From: Rhizobium sp. Root1220
GTDB lineage: Bacteria > Pseudomonadota > Alphaproteobacteria > Rhizobiales > Rhizobiaceae
Direction of reading: 5' to 3'
NCBI RefSeq assembly: GCF_001426265.1
Contig: NZ_LMDG01000023.1
Coordinates: 397,826-461,825 of the forward strand
DNA: 64,000 bases
A program made the position numbers and the translations under genes. Each line of letters opens with the position of its first letter. The stretch's first letter is position 1. Positions 16,974-25,693 of the stretch are shown piece after piece. The notes under the pieces were generated by a model, which made no database searches, was not told the origin of the DNA, and was given only the letters and a program-made list of their open reading frames with translations.

Positions 16974-17933
16974 TCAGCTTTCAAAGAATGCAAGAAGGTC
17001 GCCGTTTACGAGGTCTGCGTGCGTGGTTGCCATACCGTGCGGAAAGCCTTTGTATACGTTCAAAGTGGCATTCCGCAGGAGCTTTTCGGCCAGTATCGCG
17101 GAGCCAGCCAACGGCACGATCTGATCGTCGTCTCCGTGCATCAGGAGTGTCGGGATAGTGATTTTCTTGAGATTGCCTGTGAAGTCGGTCTCGGAGAATG
17201 CCTTGATGCCGAGATAGTGAGCATTGGCGGCTCCGGTCATCGCTTGACGCCACCAGTTCTCGACAACCGCGTCCGCAGCCTTCACTCCGGGACGATTGTA
17301 CCCGTAGAAAGGACCACCCGCGAACTCGCGGTAGAATTGCGACCGGTTGGCCGCCAACGCCGCGCGAAGGCCGTCAAAGACATCCAACGGAATGCCTTGC
17401 GGGTTGGCATCGGCTTTCGAAAGATGTGGGGGAACGGCACCTATCAGCACGAGCTTGGCAACTCGGCCTTCTCCGTACTTTGCGACATACCTGGCAGCTT
17501 CACCGCCGCCGGTTGAGTGGCCGACGTGTATCGCGTCGCGGACGTCGAGGTGAGCCATCACGGCAGCGACGTCTGCGGCGTAGTGGTCCATGTCGTGACC
17601 GTCGCTCACCTGCGCGGAACGGCCGTGCCCACGGCGGTCATGCGCGATGACCCTGTAACCCTTCGAAAGAAAGAACAGCATTTGGGCGTCCCAGTCGTCC
17701 GAACTGAGAGGCCAGCCGTGATGGAACACGATGGGCTGGGCGCTGTGAGGGCCCCAGTCCTTATAGAATATCGAAGTGCCGTCGTTGGTCACCACATAGC
17801 CGGCCTCGTTCGAGCCCAAGCTTTTGGCGGGCTGCGCTGCGGACGACGTCCTCAGGGTGCCGGCGGCCGCGACGGCGGCCAACGATCCGGTTATTAAAGT
17901 GCGGCGTGTGTGCCCATTGGTTTTCGAAGTCAT
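16974..17933 (-). CDS. exported alpha/beta hydrolase, haloperoxidase-like
   Basis: The ATG at 17933 gives 319 residues. The N-terminus carries RRTLITGSLAAVAAAG, a twin-arginine-like signal, so the mature enzyme is probably periplasmic. The fold is that of non-heme haloperoxidases: FHHGWPLSSDDWD (oxyanion loop), HDRRGHGRS, GHSTGGGEAARYVAKYG (nucleophile Ser), MHGDDDQIVP (Asp) and GFPHGM (His). Such enzymes act as esterases or perhydrolases. The region upstream holds two regulatory boxes (18032, 18079) shared with the divergent OmpR-type regulator gene, suggesting control by the island's FixJ-type regulators. Confidence 0.85.
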   Translation of the reverse strand: MTSKTNGHTRRTLITGSLAAVAAAGTLRTSSAAQPAKSLGSNEAGYVVTNDGTSIFYKDWGPHSAQPIVFHHGWPLSSDDWDAQMLFFLSKGYRVIAHDRRGHGRSAQVSDGHDMDHYAADVAAVMAHLDVRDAIHVGHSTGGGEAARYVAKYGEGRVAKLVLIGAVPPHLSKADANPQGIPLDVFDGLRAALAANRSQFYREFAGGPFYGYNRPGVKAADAVVENWWRQAMTGAANAHYLGIKAFSETDFTGNLKKITIPTLLMHGDDDQIVPLAGSAILAEKLLRNATLNVYKGFPHGMATTHADLVNGDLLAFFES

Positions 17934-18031
17934 CGATGCTTCCAATCAATCTTGAGGGGTTCTCATGAAGGCGTGAACTCGCCCAGATGAGGCTCTGGAT
18001 TGATGGCGCAGCAGCCCGTCCTTGTGGAGCT

Positions 18032-18043
18032 ATACGATGGTTA
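18032..18043 (-). promoter_or_regulatory. FixJ/TodT-like box 2 (degenerate)
   Basis: ATACGATGGTTA, one half-site imperfect. The complement reads CATAACCATCGTATAG. It lies about 100 bases before the hydrolase start on the minus strand and 120 bases before the OmpR-type regulator on the plus strand. Confidence 0.45.
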
Positions 18044-18078
18044 TGACGCTCCGCCGCCCGCTTTCCCGGTGGCAACCT

Positions 18079-18090
18079 ATACGGACGTTT
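18079..18090 (+). promoter_or_regulatory. FixJ/TodT-like box 3
   Basis: ATACGGACGTTT inside GGCAACCTATACGGACGTTT. The flanks match box 4 at 19989, which also has GGCAAC and CTATAC before the core. It lies 61 bases before the regulator start at 18151. Confidence 0.55.
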
Positions 18091-18150
18091 GCGTTATTTT
18101 CGAGCTCGTATCCGCCTATAGCCCGTGCCCGCAAGACGGGGGTCTATTCG

Positions 18151-18855
18151 ATGGGGCATTTGATACTGCTTGATGCCGACACGGATGCTGGAGCCAAGGT
18201 GGCCGAGCATTTTCTGGCAAACGCGTTTCTGGTGACGGTAGTGGCCGATTTTCGTAAGCTCAGGCACGCTCTTGCGAAGGGCGTCGCGGACGCCCTTTTG
18301 GTGAACATCGACAACCCCGAGAATTTTCATGATCTCCGGGAACTGACCCGCATCACGCCGGTTCCGGTGATCGTAGCCAGCGCCCGGCTACTCGATGAAG
18401 AACATAAGGTGAGGGGGTTCGAAGCCGGCGCTGCAGATTACGTCCACAAGTCGATGGGCCTTCGGGAACTCGAGGCCCGGATACAGGGCTCCATTCGCAG
18501 AAACCGGCTTGTAACCGCCGATCGGACGCGGCGATCATATGCGTTCGGAGACTGCAAACTAACCGTCCGCGATCGCCGTTTTAGCAGACCGGGTGTCAGC
18601 GATGCGGTGCTGACCGTGGCGGAGTTCAATCTGATAATCGCGTTTCTGAACGCACCCCGGCAAGTTTTATCCCGGGAGAAGTTGTTGAACGCAAGCAGGG
18701 TCAATTTCGAGGAGATTTATGATCGCAGCCTCGACGCTCTGGTGATGAGGTTGAGACGACGCATTGAAATCGACCCCTCGAGGCCGCGGCTGATCAGGAC
18801 CGTTCGCGGCAAAGGCTACATCTTCGATGTGGGCGTCGACGTGGAGCCGAGGTGA
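18151..18855 (+). CDS. OmpR/PhoB-type response regulator
   Basis: Although the frame is open from 18022, the protein proper begins with MGHLILLDADTD at 18151, giving 234 residues. The receiver is atypical: the expected phosphoacceptor Asp lies in LLVNIDNPE and the Lys region reads YVHKSMG, while the acidic pocket near the N-terminus is reduced. The C-terminal winged helix (about 130-230) is clear: LTVAEFNLIIAFLNAP, VLSREKLL, YDRSLDALVMRLRRRIE and IRTVRGKGYIF. It binds DNA as OmpR does. No kinase is adjacent; a lone receiver protein follows on the other strand. Confidence 0.85.
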   Translation: MGHLILLDADTDAGAKVAEHFLANAFLVTVVADFRKLRHALAKGVADALLVNIDNPENFHDLRELTRITPVPVIVASARLLDEEHKVRGFEAGAADYVHKSMGLRELEARIQGSIRRNRLVTADRTRRSYAFGDCKLTVRDRRFSRPGVSDAVLTVAEFNLIIAFLNAPRQVLSREKLLNASRVNFEEIYDRSLDALVMRLRRRIEIDPSRPRLIRTVRGKGYIFDVGVDVEPR

Positions 18856-18860
18856 GGCTC

Positions 18861-19235
18861 TTATGTGTGGCGCGGACAGGACCTTTTGATGAAGTCTAGG
18901 AGTTCACTGGAACGGATCGGCTTCTCGAGGAAACCCGCCGCACCTAACGAGGATGCCTTGGTTTTCGTGTGATTGTCTGCGAACGATGTCATCATGCAGA
19001 CCGGAGGTCCCCCGGCGGCGACGATTCTTTGCAGCAAGTCGATCCCGGACATGCCGGGCATCTTTAGATCGGCGAGAACGCAATCCACATCATCCGAGTG
19101 TGCCGCGAGAAACGCTTCGGCTGACGAATGCGTAATCGCTTCTATGCCTACAGCGTCGAAAAAGTCGCGGAGTGAATCCAGGAGAATCTGGTCATCGTCG
19201 ACGATGGCTATCCTTACTGGGCTCTCGGTAGGCAT
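18861..19235 (-). CDS. stand-alone receiver domain protein
   Basis: A 124-residue protein that consists of a single CheY-like receiver: IAIVDDDQ (acidic pocket), VLADLKMPGMSG (phosphoacceptor Asp), MMTSFAD and GFLEKPI (Lys). There is no output domain. Such proteins shuttle phosphate between kinases and other partners or act by binding. It has the same FixJ-like receiver style as its neighbours. It is downstream of the FixJ-type regulator at 19289-19924 on the same strand, 53 bases away, so both may be cotranscribed. It converges with the OmpR-type regulator gene. Confidence 0.88.
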   Translation of the reverse strand: MPTESPVRIAIVDDDQILLDSLRDFFDAVGIEAITHSSAEAFLAAHSDDVDCVLADLKMPGMSGIDLLQRIVAAGGPPVCMMTSFADNHTKTKASSLGAAGFLEKPIRSSELLDFIKRSCPRHT

Positions 19236-19288
19236 ATTGCGTCACCTCCGCCCGGACCTCCGGGCTATCTGAAATTTCTGAAACAATA

Positions 19289-19924
19289 CTAAGGCAAGAT
19301 CGCCGCCAACCGGACCAACTCGGGAAGCGATGCCGCGTTCATCTTTTTCATCATACTGCTGCGATGAAGCTTCACCATGATCTCGCTGATGCCCAACTCG
19401 TAGGCGATCTGTTTGTTCAACAAGCCCCTGACGACGTGCGACATGACCTCCTTCTCGCGGGGTGTCAGCGATGAGAATTTCGATAGCGCATCGGCCTTGA
19501 TCTGCCGTTCCTTGAAAAGACCAGCGTCGAGGGTGAGGGCGTCAAGCACGGACTTCAGAAGGTCGTCGGGACGAAAAGGTTTTTGGAAGAAGTCGATTGC
19601 GCCCGCCTTCATGGCGGCGACGGTTATCCCGACATCGGCCAGTCCGGTCATGAAAACGACGGGAAGTCTATATCCTCTGCCGTCCAATTCGCGCTGAAAT
19701 CCTATCCCATCGACCTTTGGCATGTGCAGATCGACGAGCACGCAACCAGCGGCGTCCAAAGCAGCGCTGGCGAAAAACGAAGCCGCGTCGCCGTAGCTCT
19801 TCGCTGAGAGACCCGCAGCCTCCAAGAAGTCCGTCAGCGACACCGCGACTTCGGCGTCATCGTCGACAACGTAGACCGTCTGTGGGCGCAAAGCCTCATG
19901 AGCTTCTTCTGTGTCAAACGCCAT
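19289..19924 (-). CDS. FixJ-type two-component response regulator
   Basis: The ATG at 19924 is chosen because GGAGG lies six bases before it; an ATG at 19930 touches that site. The 211-residue product has a receiver (VYVVDDDAE, VLVDLHMPK with Asp65, FMTGLAD, FFQKPF) and a LuxR-type DNA-binding domain with LTPREKEVM and GLLNKQIAYELGISEIMVKL. The helix-turn-helix is nearly the same as in three other regulators of this island. Box 4 lies 65 bases upstream of the start. The divergent neighbour is the MscS channel/kinase operon. Confidence 0.9.
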   Translation of the reverse strand: MAFDTEEAHEALRPQTVYVVDDDAEVAVSLTDFLEAAGLSAKSYGDAASFFASAALDAAGCVLVDLHMPKVDGIGFQRELDGRGYRLPVVFMTGLADVGITVAAMKAGAIDFFQKPFRPDDLLKSVLDALTLDAGLFKERQIKADALSKFSSLTPREKEVMSHVVRGLLNKQIAYELGISEIMVKLHRSSMMKKMNAASLPELVRLAAILP

Positions 19925-19988
19925 TTGCATCCTCCACTCAGATGGCCCCGGTGGCGACGGGTATTCTGTCGCTACTTGTCTGGCAACT

Positions 19989-20000
19989 ATACTGACGTTT
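19989..20000 (+). promoter_or_regulatory. FixJ/TodT-like box 4
   Basis: ATACTGACGTTT within GGCAACTATACTGACGTTTG. It lies 65 bases before the FixJ-type gene on the minus strand and is one of two boxes in this divergent promoter region. Confidence 0.55.
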
Positions 20001-20088
20001 GTAGCACCCCGAGTTGACTGACCGCGGCGTCGCTTCCGAGTTCACATCAGCCGAATACAATCGGTGCCGAGCCATCACGGGGCAAGGC

Positions 20089-20100
20089 AAACCATCGTTT
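20089..20100 (+). promoter_or_regulatory. FixJ/TodT-like box 5 (consensus)
   Basis: AAACCATCGTTT in the context GGCAAACCATCGTTTACT. It lies 103 bases before the channel gene start at 20203. It is identical in the core to box 7, and both share the flanking GGC and TTA. Confidence 0.7.
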
Positions 20101-20202
20101 ACTGTCGCATGCGGAACCGGGTCGATATTCTGAGCTTTGCTCAATCCGACCGCAGCGAACCTCAAAGTCGTTCAGCGCGGTCCCAGGCAACGGTCCCATG
20201 TC

Positions 20203-21648
20203 ATGCAGACAGAAATGCTTCCCGTTTTCGTAACTGTAAATCTTCTCGGCGTAGTCGGGATCGTTGTCTGGCATCTTCAAGGGCGCTCGCGGCCGACAGC
20301 GCGCCTGATTGTCCAGATCATGCTTTTCCTTGCCATGACCGCCGCCGTCGTGCTGGCTGGTAGAAATCCCTTTCAGTACGAAGCTCCCCACATCGGCGGT
20401 TCGGGCACGTTGGTTGTGACCGCGAAGATTCTTTGGTGGACACATCTGGCCTGGGCCGCCATCGGCTTCGTTCGCATCTACATCGTACTCGATGGGCGAC
20501 CAAAGGAGGCAAGGCTCCTCCAAGACCTGATCGTTGCGCTGGTTTATCTAGGGGTCGGCCTTTCGATCATGGCCTTCGTATTCGGCGCGCCGATCGGCAC
20601 GCTGCTCGCGACCTCCGGTGTCGTCGCCATCATTCTGGGCCTTGCCCTGCAAAACACCCTGGGAGACGTTTTCTCGGGCATCGCCCTGACGCTCGGACGT
20701 CCTTACGTAATCGGCGACTGGATATCGCTTCCAGAGGGGACGGAGGGCCGCGTCGTCGCCAGCAACTGGCGCTCCACTTATCTTCTAACTTCGTCGAACA
20801 ATCTCGTCGTGCTGCCAAACAGCGTGTTGGCAAAACAAGGCCTTACGAACTTGAGCAAACCCGACGAAGCTCACCAGATTTCGCTGACCGTGCACGTGCG
20901 CGCGGAGCACCGACCATCCGTCATTTTGGATACCATGCAGGACGCCTTGGCCGGCTGCAATTCCGTGATACGCGATCCTGCTCCATCGGTTTCCTTGCGA
21001 GCGATCAATGCCGCCTACACGCAAGCCGATCTGCTGTTCCATGTTCCAGGGCCGTCTCATCGGAATCCGATCCGAAACGAAGTTATCGAAATGGTCTTCA
21101 AGCACTGCCGCGCCAACGGGGTGGAGTTGGCCATGCCACCCAATTCCAGCTACCTCGTCAACGCAGCTGAACCGGCGTCGGCTGGCCGCGCGCCTTCATT
21201 GGTTGACGAAGGGGAGGATACCGGCTTGGAGCTAGCAAAATCCGCGAAGGTCCGGTCTTTTGCCAAAGGAGAGCTTATTGGTACTGAAGGTTCCGGGCCC
21301 GACGGCTTGCTTGTTATTCGGACAGGAATCGTGGAGCTGCGTCGGGGAACTCAGGTGACCCGCCTTTCACCCGGCGACGTGGTGATTGGCTCAGTCCTGT
21401 CGGACAACGCTGGTGTCGACGAAGTCCGTGCGTTTACGAGGGTGACCGCCGACGAGATTTCTCCGGAGGCACTCGAACAGATGATGGAACGCAATTCTGC
21501 CCTGATGGAGAGTTTGAAAGCCAGGTCCGGGACATCGCACTCAATTACCCCGGCACCAAGTCCTGACACCGCCGGCGACAATGCCAGACCAGATTTTGCT
21601 CATGCGGTGAGATCGCTTTTCAGGCGGGACGCCGCGGAAGCAGGATGA
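20203..21648 (+). CDS. MscS-type channel with cyclic-nucleotide-domain-like C-terminus
   Basis: The likely start (MQTEMLPVF) at 20203 gives 481 residues. Four or so membrane helices (about residues 6-25, 38-55, 75-95, 110-130) lead to the MscS pore helix and beta domain: TLLATSGVVAIILGLALQNT, LGDVFSGIAL and IGDWISL, with NSVLAK following. After about residue 340 comes a double-stranded beta-helix resembling a cyclic-nucleotide-binding domain (KGELIGTEGSGPDGLLVI, LSPGDVVIGS), but the usual Glu and Arg of the phosphate cassette are not clear, so ligand binding is uncertain. The stop overlaps the start of a histidine kinase gene (ATGA), implying that channel state and kinase act together. Confidence 0.85.
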   Translation: MQTEMLPVFVTVNLLGVVGIVVWHLQGRSRPTARLIVQIMLFLAMTAAVVLAGRNPFQYEAPHIGGSGTLVVTAKILWWTHLAWAAIGFVRIYIVLDGRPKEARLLQDLIVALVYLGVGLSIMAFVFGAPIGTLLATSGVVAIILGLALQNTLGDVFSGIALTLGRPYVIGDWISLPEGTEGRVVASNWRSTYLLTSSNNLVVLPNSVLAKQGLTNLSKPDEAHQISLTVHVRAEHRPSVILDTMQDALAGCNSVIRDPAPSVSLRAINAAYTQADLLFHVPGPSHRNPIRNEVIEMVFKHCRANGVELAMPPNSSYLVNAAEPASAGRAPSLVDEGEDTGLELAKSAKVRSFAKGELIGTEGSGPDGLLVIRTGIVELRRGTQVTRLSPGDVVIGSVLSDNAGVDEVRAFTRVTADEISPEALEQMMERNSALMESLKARSGTSHSITPAPSPDTAGDNARPDFAHAVRSLFRRDAAEAG

Positions 21649-24104
21649 GTGTTGATCATGACAGACGTCTGCACCCAGGAGTCCGCCGAGGCAGCATCAT
21701 CGACCTGACAATTGACGTATTGGAAGCGGTTCTAGCGACAGGCGAGCGAGACATGGAACGAGAAGCGTGGATTTGGGCTCAATTTGCGGTCGCCTCCGCT
21801 ATGGCGGCCGCGACCCTTATTCTGGTCGGTGAGCCGCTCGCTCTAATAGCGCCGCTTGCTTTGATGCTGTCGATTGCGCGAGGACGTCCGATCGCGGTGC
21901 TTGTGATTGTGATCGTATCGACCGTGGTTTTTGCCCTTATCCTCCACGAGGAAGCGAGCTCCGTCATTTCGGTGCGTTCGGCGGTGTTCGGGCTATGCGC
22001 CATCTGGTTGGGGGTTATTTTTCTTCGCCGTCAGAATGGCTGCGCGGGCGATCTACATTCGAACCTCGGCCAAATCGATCGAGTTTTGAAGGTCTCCTCT
22101 TCAAGCAGAGCGTTTTGGAAGAGTGCGACGAAGGTCGTCAGGTCGGGGGAGCACGCGACTTCCTTCGATACTGATCTTTACAGGGATACAGTCGAGGCTT
22201 TGAAAGACCGGGAACTGGAGTTGCGGCAGCTCGTCGACATGGTTCCGAGCAACCTGTGGCGTCTCACCGCCGAAGGAGAGCCCGTGTTCTTCAACAAGAG
22301 GATGGTCGATTATCTGGGCTTCGATGTCGCGGGTGTACGTGGACCCGGAACAAGCTTTTTCGACAACATGATGGAGAAGTGCCTCCATCCCGACGACCTA
22401 CCGAGGGTAAGAGTAGACTTGAAGGGTAGTCTTGCGACGGGGGCGAAGTTTGCCGCCAGGTACCGTCTCCGCCGGCACGACGGGGTATACAGATGGGTGT
22501 CGGGGCGCGCTGAGTGCATGCGCGACCATCGCGGTGAAATAGTTCAATGGTACGGGCTGAGCCACGATGTGGACGATCAAGTTCGCGCCGAGGAGGCGCT
22601 CCAACGAAGCGAATGGCATCTCCAGCATCTCATTGACTCGTTGCCAGTCAACATCTGTAGCTGGACGCCCAACGGCGCGATCACATACGCCAGTAAACGA
22701 CTTATCGAAGAATTCTCTCCCAGCCCGATGACCATTTCCGGGCTGGCGAGAGCGATCAAGACACGCGTTCATCGGGGAGATCGAAAGGAGGTCCAGAGGC
22801 GGATCATCCGGGCAATGAGATCGGGCAAAATCTTCGAGATGCGGTACCGTCGCGCCACTGCGGCTGGAGCTTACCGCTGGATGTCCGATCGGTTCGAACC
22901 CGTGAAGGACAAAAACGGCGCGATTCTCGAATGGTACGCAATCTCCATCGATGTTGACGATGAAATGCGGGTTCAGCAGACGCTACGTGAGAGCGAACGA
23001 TCCCTCCAGCAACTCGTCGAGACACTGCCGACGCTAATCTACTGCGCCGATCCAAATGGCAAGCCGATATACAGGAGCAAGAGCCTGCAGGAGTTCCTGG
23101 GATTCAATCTGGCTGACAAAGACGAGGCCGGCAGATCGAGGCTGGACGGGACACTAGAGGCTATCATTCATCCGGATGACTTGCCGACGGTCAAGGAGAG
23201 ATATGCCCGCTCCCTTGCCACCGGTGAGCCATATGCGATGAAGCACCGCCTGAGACGCTTCGACGGACAATATCGTTGGGTGGAAACGCGAACGGCTGCT
23301 ATGCGATCCGAGGAGGGGAAGATCATCCAGTGGAACGGCGTTTGCATCGACATCGATGATCTTGTCCAATCGCAGGAAGAACTACGTCGAGCGCAGAGAA
23401 ATCTGTCACGAGCGAGCGAAGCGGCAAAACTTGCCGAGTTGACGGCATCGATCGCACACGAAGTGAGCCAGCCGTTGTCGGCTCTCGTCTCGAGTTCGGA
23501 CGCCAGCCTCAGGTGGCTTCAGGCCGATCCTCCCAAGGTGGAACGGGCTCAGCAAGCGCTCGAAAGGGTCATCCGCAGCGCGAACATCGCAACATCGGTA
23601 GTCAGCCGAATCCGGGCGTTGTTCCGGCGCAATGACGAGGAGCGCGTTGACGCTTCCATGCAAGACGTCGTGGCCGAGGCCCGGGAACTCATGGCAGAGG
23701 AGGGGTATAGAAAAAACGTGCGTATTGATCTGGCTTTCGAAGCGAACATGCCTTCGGTGCTGATCGACCGAGTACAAATCCAGCAAGTCGTGGTGAATCT
23801 TATCCGGAATGGCTTGGAAGCCATGGATGACACATCGGACCGATCGCTTTCGATCCGCCTGTATGTCGTTAGAGGTTTCGTCCAGACTGAAGTCCGCGAT
23901 ACCGGGCCGGGAGTAATTGAGACCGAACAACTATTTGAACCGTTCTTCACGACCAAGGGGCAGGGAATGGGGATGGGGCTCGCAATCTGCCGGTCGATCG
24001 TCGAGGCGCACGGAGGACGACTGTGGGTCGAACCGAATACACCGCGCGGAGCCGCGTTTGTGTTTTCGATCCCTTCGATAGTCCCGCTTAGAACATCCGT
24101 ATAG
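21645..24104 (+). CDS. membrane histidine kinase with three PAS domains
   Basis: An 819-residue kinase coupled to the channel gene by an ATGA overlap. Membrane helices lie at about 42-62, 64-78, 82-100 and 108-126. Three PAS-PAC units follow (about 190-320, 322-448, 450-580), each ending in a PAC stretch such as YRWVSGRAE or YRWVETRTA. The dimerisation domain has SIAHEVSQPLSALVSS with the phosphoacceptor His605, and the ATPase domain has an N-box near Asn718 and DTGPGV, GMGMGLAICRS. There is no receiver domain. Kinases of this type pair with FixJ-type regulators; the nearest are at 19289 and 25016. The signal sensed by the PAS domains is unknown. Confidence 0.9.
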   Translation: MSVDHDRRLHPGVRRGSIIDLTIDVLEAVLATGERDMEREAWIWAQFAVASAMAAATLILVGEPLALIAPLALMLSIARGRPIAVLVIVIVSTVVFALILHEEASSVISVRSAVFGLCAIWLGVIFLRRQNGCAGDLHSNLGQIDRVLKVSSSSRAFWKSATKVVRSGEHATSFDTDLYRDTVEALKDRELELRQLVDMVPSNLWRLTAEGEPVFFNKRMVDYLGFDVAGVRGPGTSFFDNMMEKCLHPDDLPRVRVDLKGSLATGAKFAARYRLRRHDGVYRWVSGRAECMRDHRGEIVQWYGLSHDVDDQVRAEEALQRSEWHLQHLIDSLPVNICSWTPNGAITYASKRLIEEFSPSPMTISGLARAIKTRVHRGDRKEVQRRIIRAMRSGKIFEMRYRRATAAGAYRWMSDRFEPVKDKNGAILEWYAISIDVDDEMRVQQTLRESERSLQQLVETLPTLIYCADPNGKPIYRSKSLQEFLGFNLADKDEAGRSRLDGTLEAIIHPDDLPTVKERYARSLATGEPYAMKHRLRRFDGQYRWVETRTAAMRSEEGKIIQWNGVCIDIDDLVQSQEELRRAQRNLSRASEAAKLAELTASIAHEVSQPLSALVSSSDASLRWLQADPPKVERAQQALERVIRSANIATSVVSRIRALFRRNDEERVDASMQDVVAEARELMAEEGYRKNVRIDLAFEANMPSVLIDRVQIQQVVVNLIRNGLEAMDDTSDRSLSIRLYVVRGFVQTEVRDTGPGVIETEQLFEPFFTTKGQGMGMGLAICRSIVEAHGGRLWVEPNTPRGAAFVFSIPSIVPLRTSV

Positions 24105-24191
24105 CTATTAACCTGCGCGCCTCTACAGCACGATCCGCGGGCCGTTGGCGAGCCCGATTGCGTTTCCCTAAAAATAACATGGATCGTCGCA

Positions 24192-24619
24192 ATGACACAG
24201 CGTCTCAACTACGCGCAACACGCGCCCGACCTCTTTAAAGCCCTCATGGGCCTCAGCAACGCCATCAAAGAAGCATCGATCGAACAGTCGATCCTCGACC
24301 TCGTAGACATCCGCGCTTCCCAGATCAACCAGTGCGCGTTCTGCCTGGACATGCATTCCAAGGAGGCCACGATCCACGGCGAGCGCCCGCTGCGTCTCTA
24401 CCATCTTGCGGCACAGAGGCGCTCACCACCCTTTCCGAACACGGGGTCGCCAAAGAGCTGTTCGTCAGAGTTCGGGGGCAGTTCTCCGAAAAAGACATGG
24501 CCGATCTCACCTTCCAGATCATGGCCATCAATGCCTGGAACCGCGCTAGCATTGCCGCCAAAGCGATCCCAGGGTCGGCTGATAAGGCTTATGGTCTGGA
24601 CAAAGCCGGCCTCGAATAA
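24192..24619 (+). pseudogene. AhpD/carboxymuconolactone decarboxylase family protein, broken
   Basis: From 24192 the frame gives an AhpD-like start (MTQRLNYAQHAPDLFKALMG) and the redox motif CAFCLDMHSKEA, the peroxidase Cys pair with its His. After RLYHLAA at about 24410 the frame becomes nonsense. The normal C-terminus, TEALTTLSEHG, VRVRGQFSEKDMADL and INAWNRASI, continues in another frame to 24619. About 17 family residues are missing at the junction, so a deletion of roughly 50 bases changed the frame. The gene cannot make a full enzyme. Intact relatives reduce alkyl hydroperoxides. Confidence 0.8.
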
Positions 24620-25015
24620 TGAAGAAGGGACGTTCGTTCGGCAGGTCGGACGTCCCCCCGACAAGACAAACCACTGTATATCGTGCCAATCGATCAAATA
24701 TCCGTAAGCTTCTATATGTCGGACGGCGCACTCTCATCCTTCCCGAGCGCCGACGGCTATCGCTCGGCTGCCCCCTCTTAGCCGAGCTCGCGGACAATCC
24801 CCCGTCCGCCAAGCGGGCCGTCCTTGTTCCTTGCAGGGGCGGCCCCTTTCATTTCGCGCGGTCACGCCTAGCCCCGCGAATGTCTCTCTAAACCATTGAA
24901 TAGGTCGACTCGGCCACGGTCTAATGGCAGCCGATATCGGAGGAAGGTAAGATGAGTACAGATGGACCGCTTGGGCCGACAGACTTGGTAGCGGGCACAT
25001 ACTGGAGGATCGAAG
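24620..25015. other. intergenic region with a box and a hairpin
   Basis: This 396-base stretch has no convincing gene. A hairpin with arms GGGACGT (24627-24633) and ACGTCCC (24650-24656) follows the broken AhpD gene and may end its transcript. Box 6 lies at 24668-24679. The last 20 bases hold the ribosome site of the next regulator gene. Further GC-rich short repeats near 24785-24845 show no clear structure. Confidence 0.5.
24668..24679 (+). promoter_or_regulatory. FixJ/TodT-like box 6 (degenerate)
   Basis: AAACCACTGTAT in the context GACAAACCACTGTATATC. The left half-site is perfect, the right one has one change. It is about 340 bases before the regulator gene at 25016; no nearer start codon is convincing. 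Confidence 0.4.
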
Positions 25016-25693
25016 ATGCTAGAGAACCCTTGCGCCGAACCTACGAACGCGACTGTACACATCATTGACGATGACGCGAATTTACGGTTGTCGCTACAGA
25101 ATTTCTTCGAGTCGATCGGCATGGAGGCTGACGAATTCGGGTCGGCCGACGAGTTCCTCGAAGTGGCCGACCTTTCTGTGCCGGGATGTATCCTCCTCGA
25201 CGTCAAGTTGCCGGGGATGAACGGAATTGAGCTGCAGGCATGTCTGAAGGCGGCCGGTCATCCGCTTCCGATCATTTTCATGAGCGGTAATGCCAACGTC
25301 TCGATCAGTGTGCATGCTATGAAAGAAGGCGCGTTTGACTTCCTGCTCAAGCCGTTCGATGGGAAAACTCTTATCGAGACCGTACGCTTGGCGGTCAGAC
25401 GAAACGCCGAGTTGAGGGAGCAGGAGGCGGCCCTATCGATATCCCGCGCTTGCGCGGAGAGGCTGACGCCACGGGAGGCGGAAGTCTTCGCGTTCGTGTC
25501 CAGGGGGCTGTTGAACAAACAGATCGCCTACGAGATGAACATCAGCGAGATCATGGTGAAACTCCACCGCGGCCGTATGATGAGAAAACTCCAGGCCCGC
25601 TCCCTCGTCGACGTCGTCCGCCGCTTCGATCAGCTGCAACAGCCGTCCAGACGCGAAACGCCCGATGTGCGTCGGGCCGTGGTCCGGGCCTGA
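25016..25693 (+). CDS. FixJ-type two-component response regulator
   Basis: A 225-residue regulator whose start follows GGAGG with good spacing. Receiver: VHIIDDDAN, ILLDVKLPGMNG (phosphoacceptor Asp62), FMSGNAN and FLLKPFDG. The output domain is LuxR-type: LTPREAEVFAFV and GLLNKQIAYEMNISEIMVKL. The C-terminus is longer and Arg-rich compared with its paralogs. The last 64 bases overlap the end of the convergent AraC gene, so transcription of the two genes may interfere. It is the third member of the near-identical FixJ group in this island. Confidence 0.9.
   Translation: MLENPCAEPTNATVHIIDDDANLRLSLQNFFESIGMEADEFGSADEFLEVADLSVPGCILLDVKLPGMNGIELQACLKAAGHPLPIIFMSGNANVSISVHAMKEGAFDFLLKPFDGKTLIETVRLAVRRNAELREQEAALSISRACAERLTPREAEVFAFVSRGLLNKQIAYEMNISEIMVKLHRGRMMRKLQARSLVDVVRRFDQLQQPSRRETPDVRRAVVRA

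Noticed and set aside
16213..20100. Reading the repeated boxes as EcfG-type general stress promoters or FixK/FNR sites.
   Set aside because: They lack GGAAC-N16-CGTT and TTGA-N6-TCAA; the symmetry AAAC-N4-GTTT fits a FixJ/TodT-type operator better.
24650..24860. Possible small RNA or riboswitch after the broken AhpD gene.
   Set aside because: Apart from one hairpin there is no conserved fold or promoter-terminator pair that I can support.
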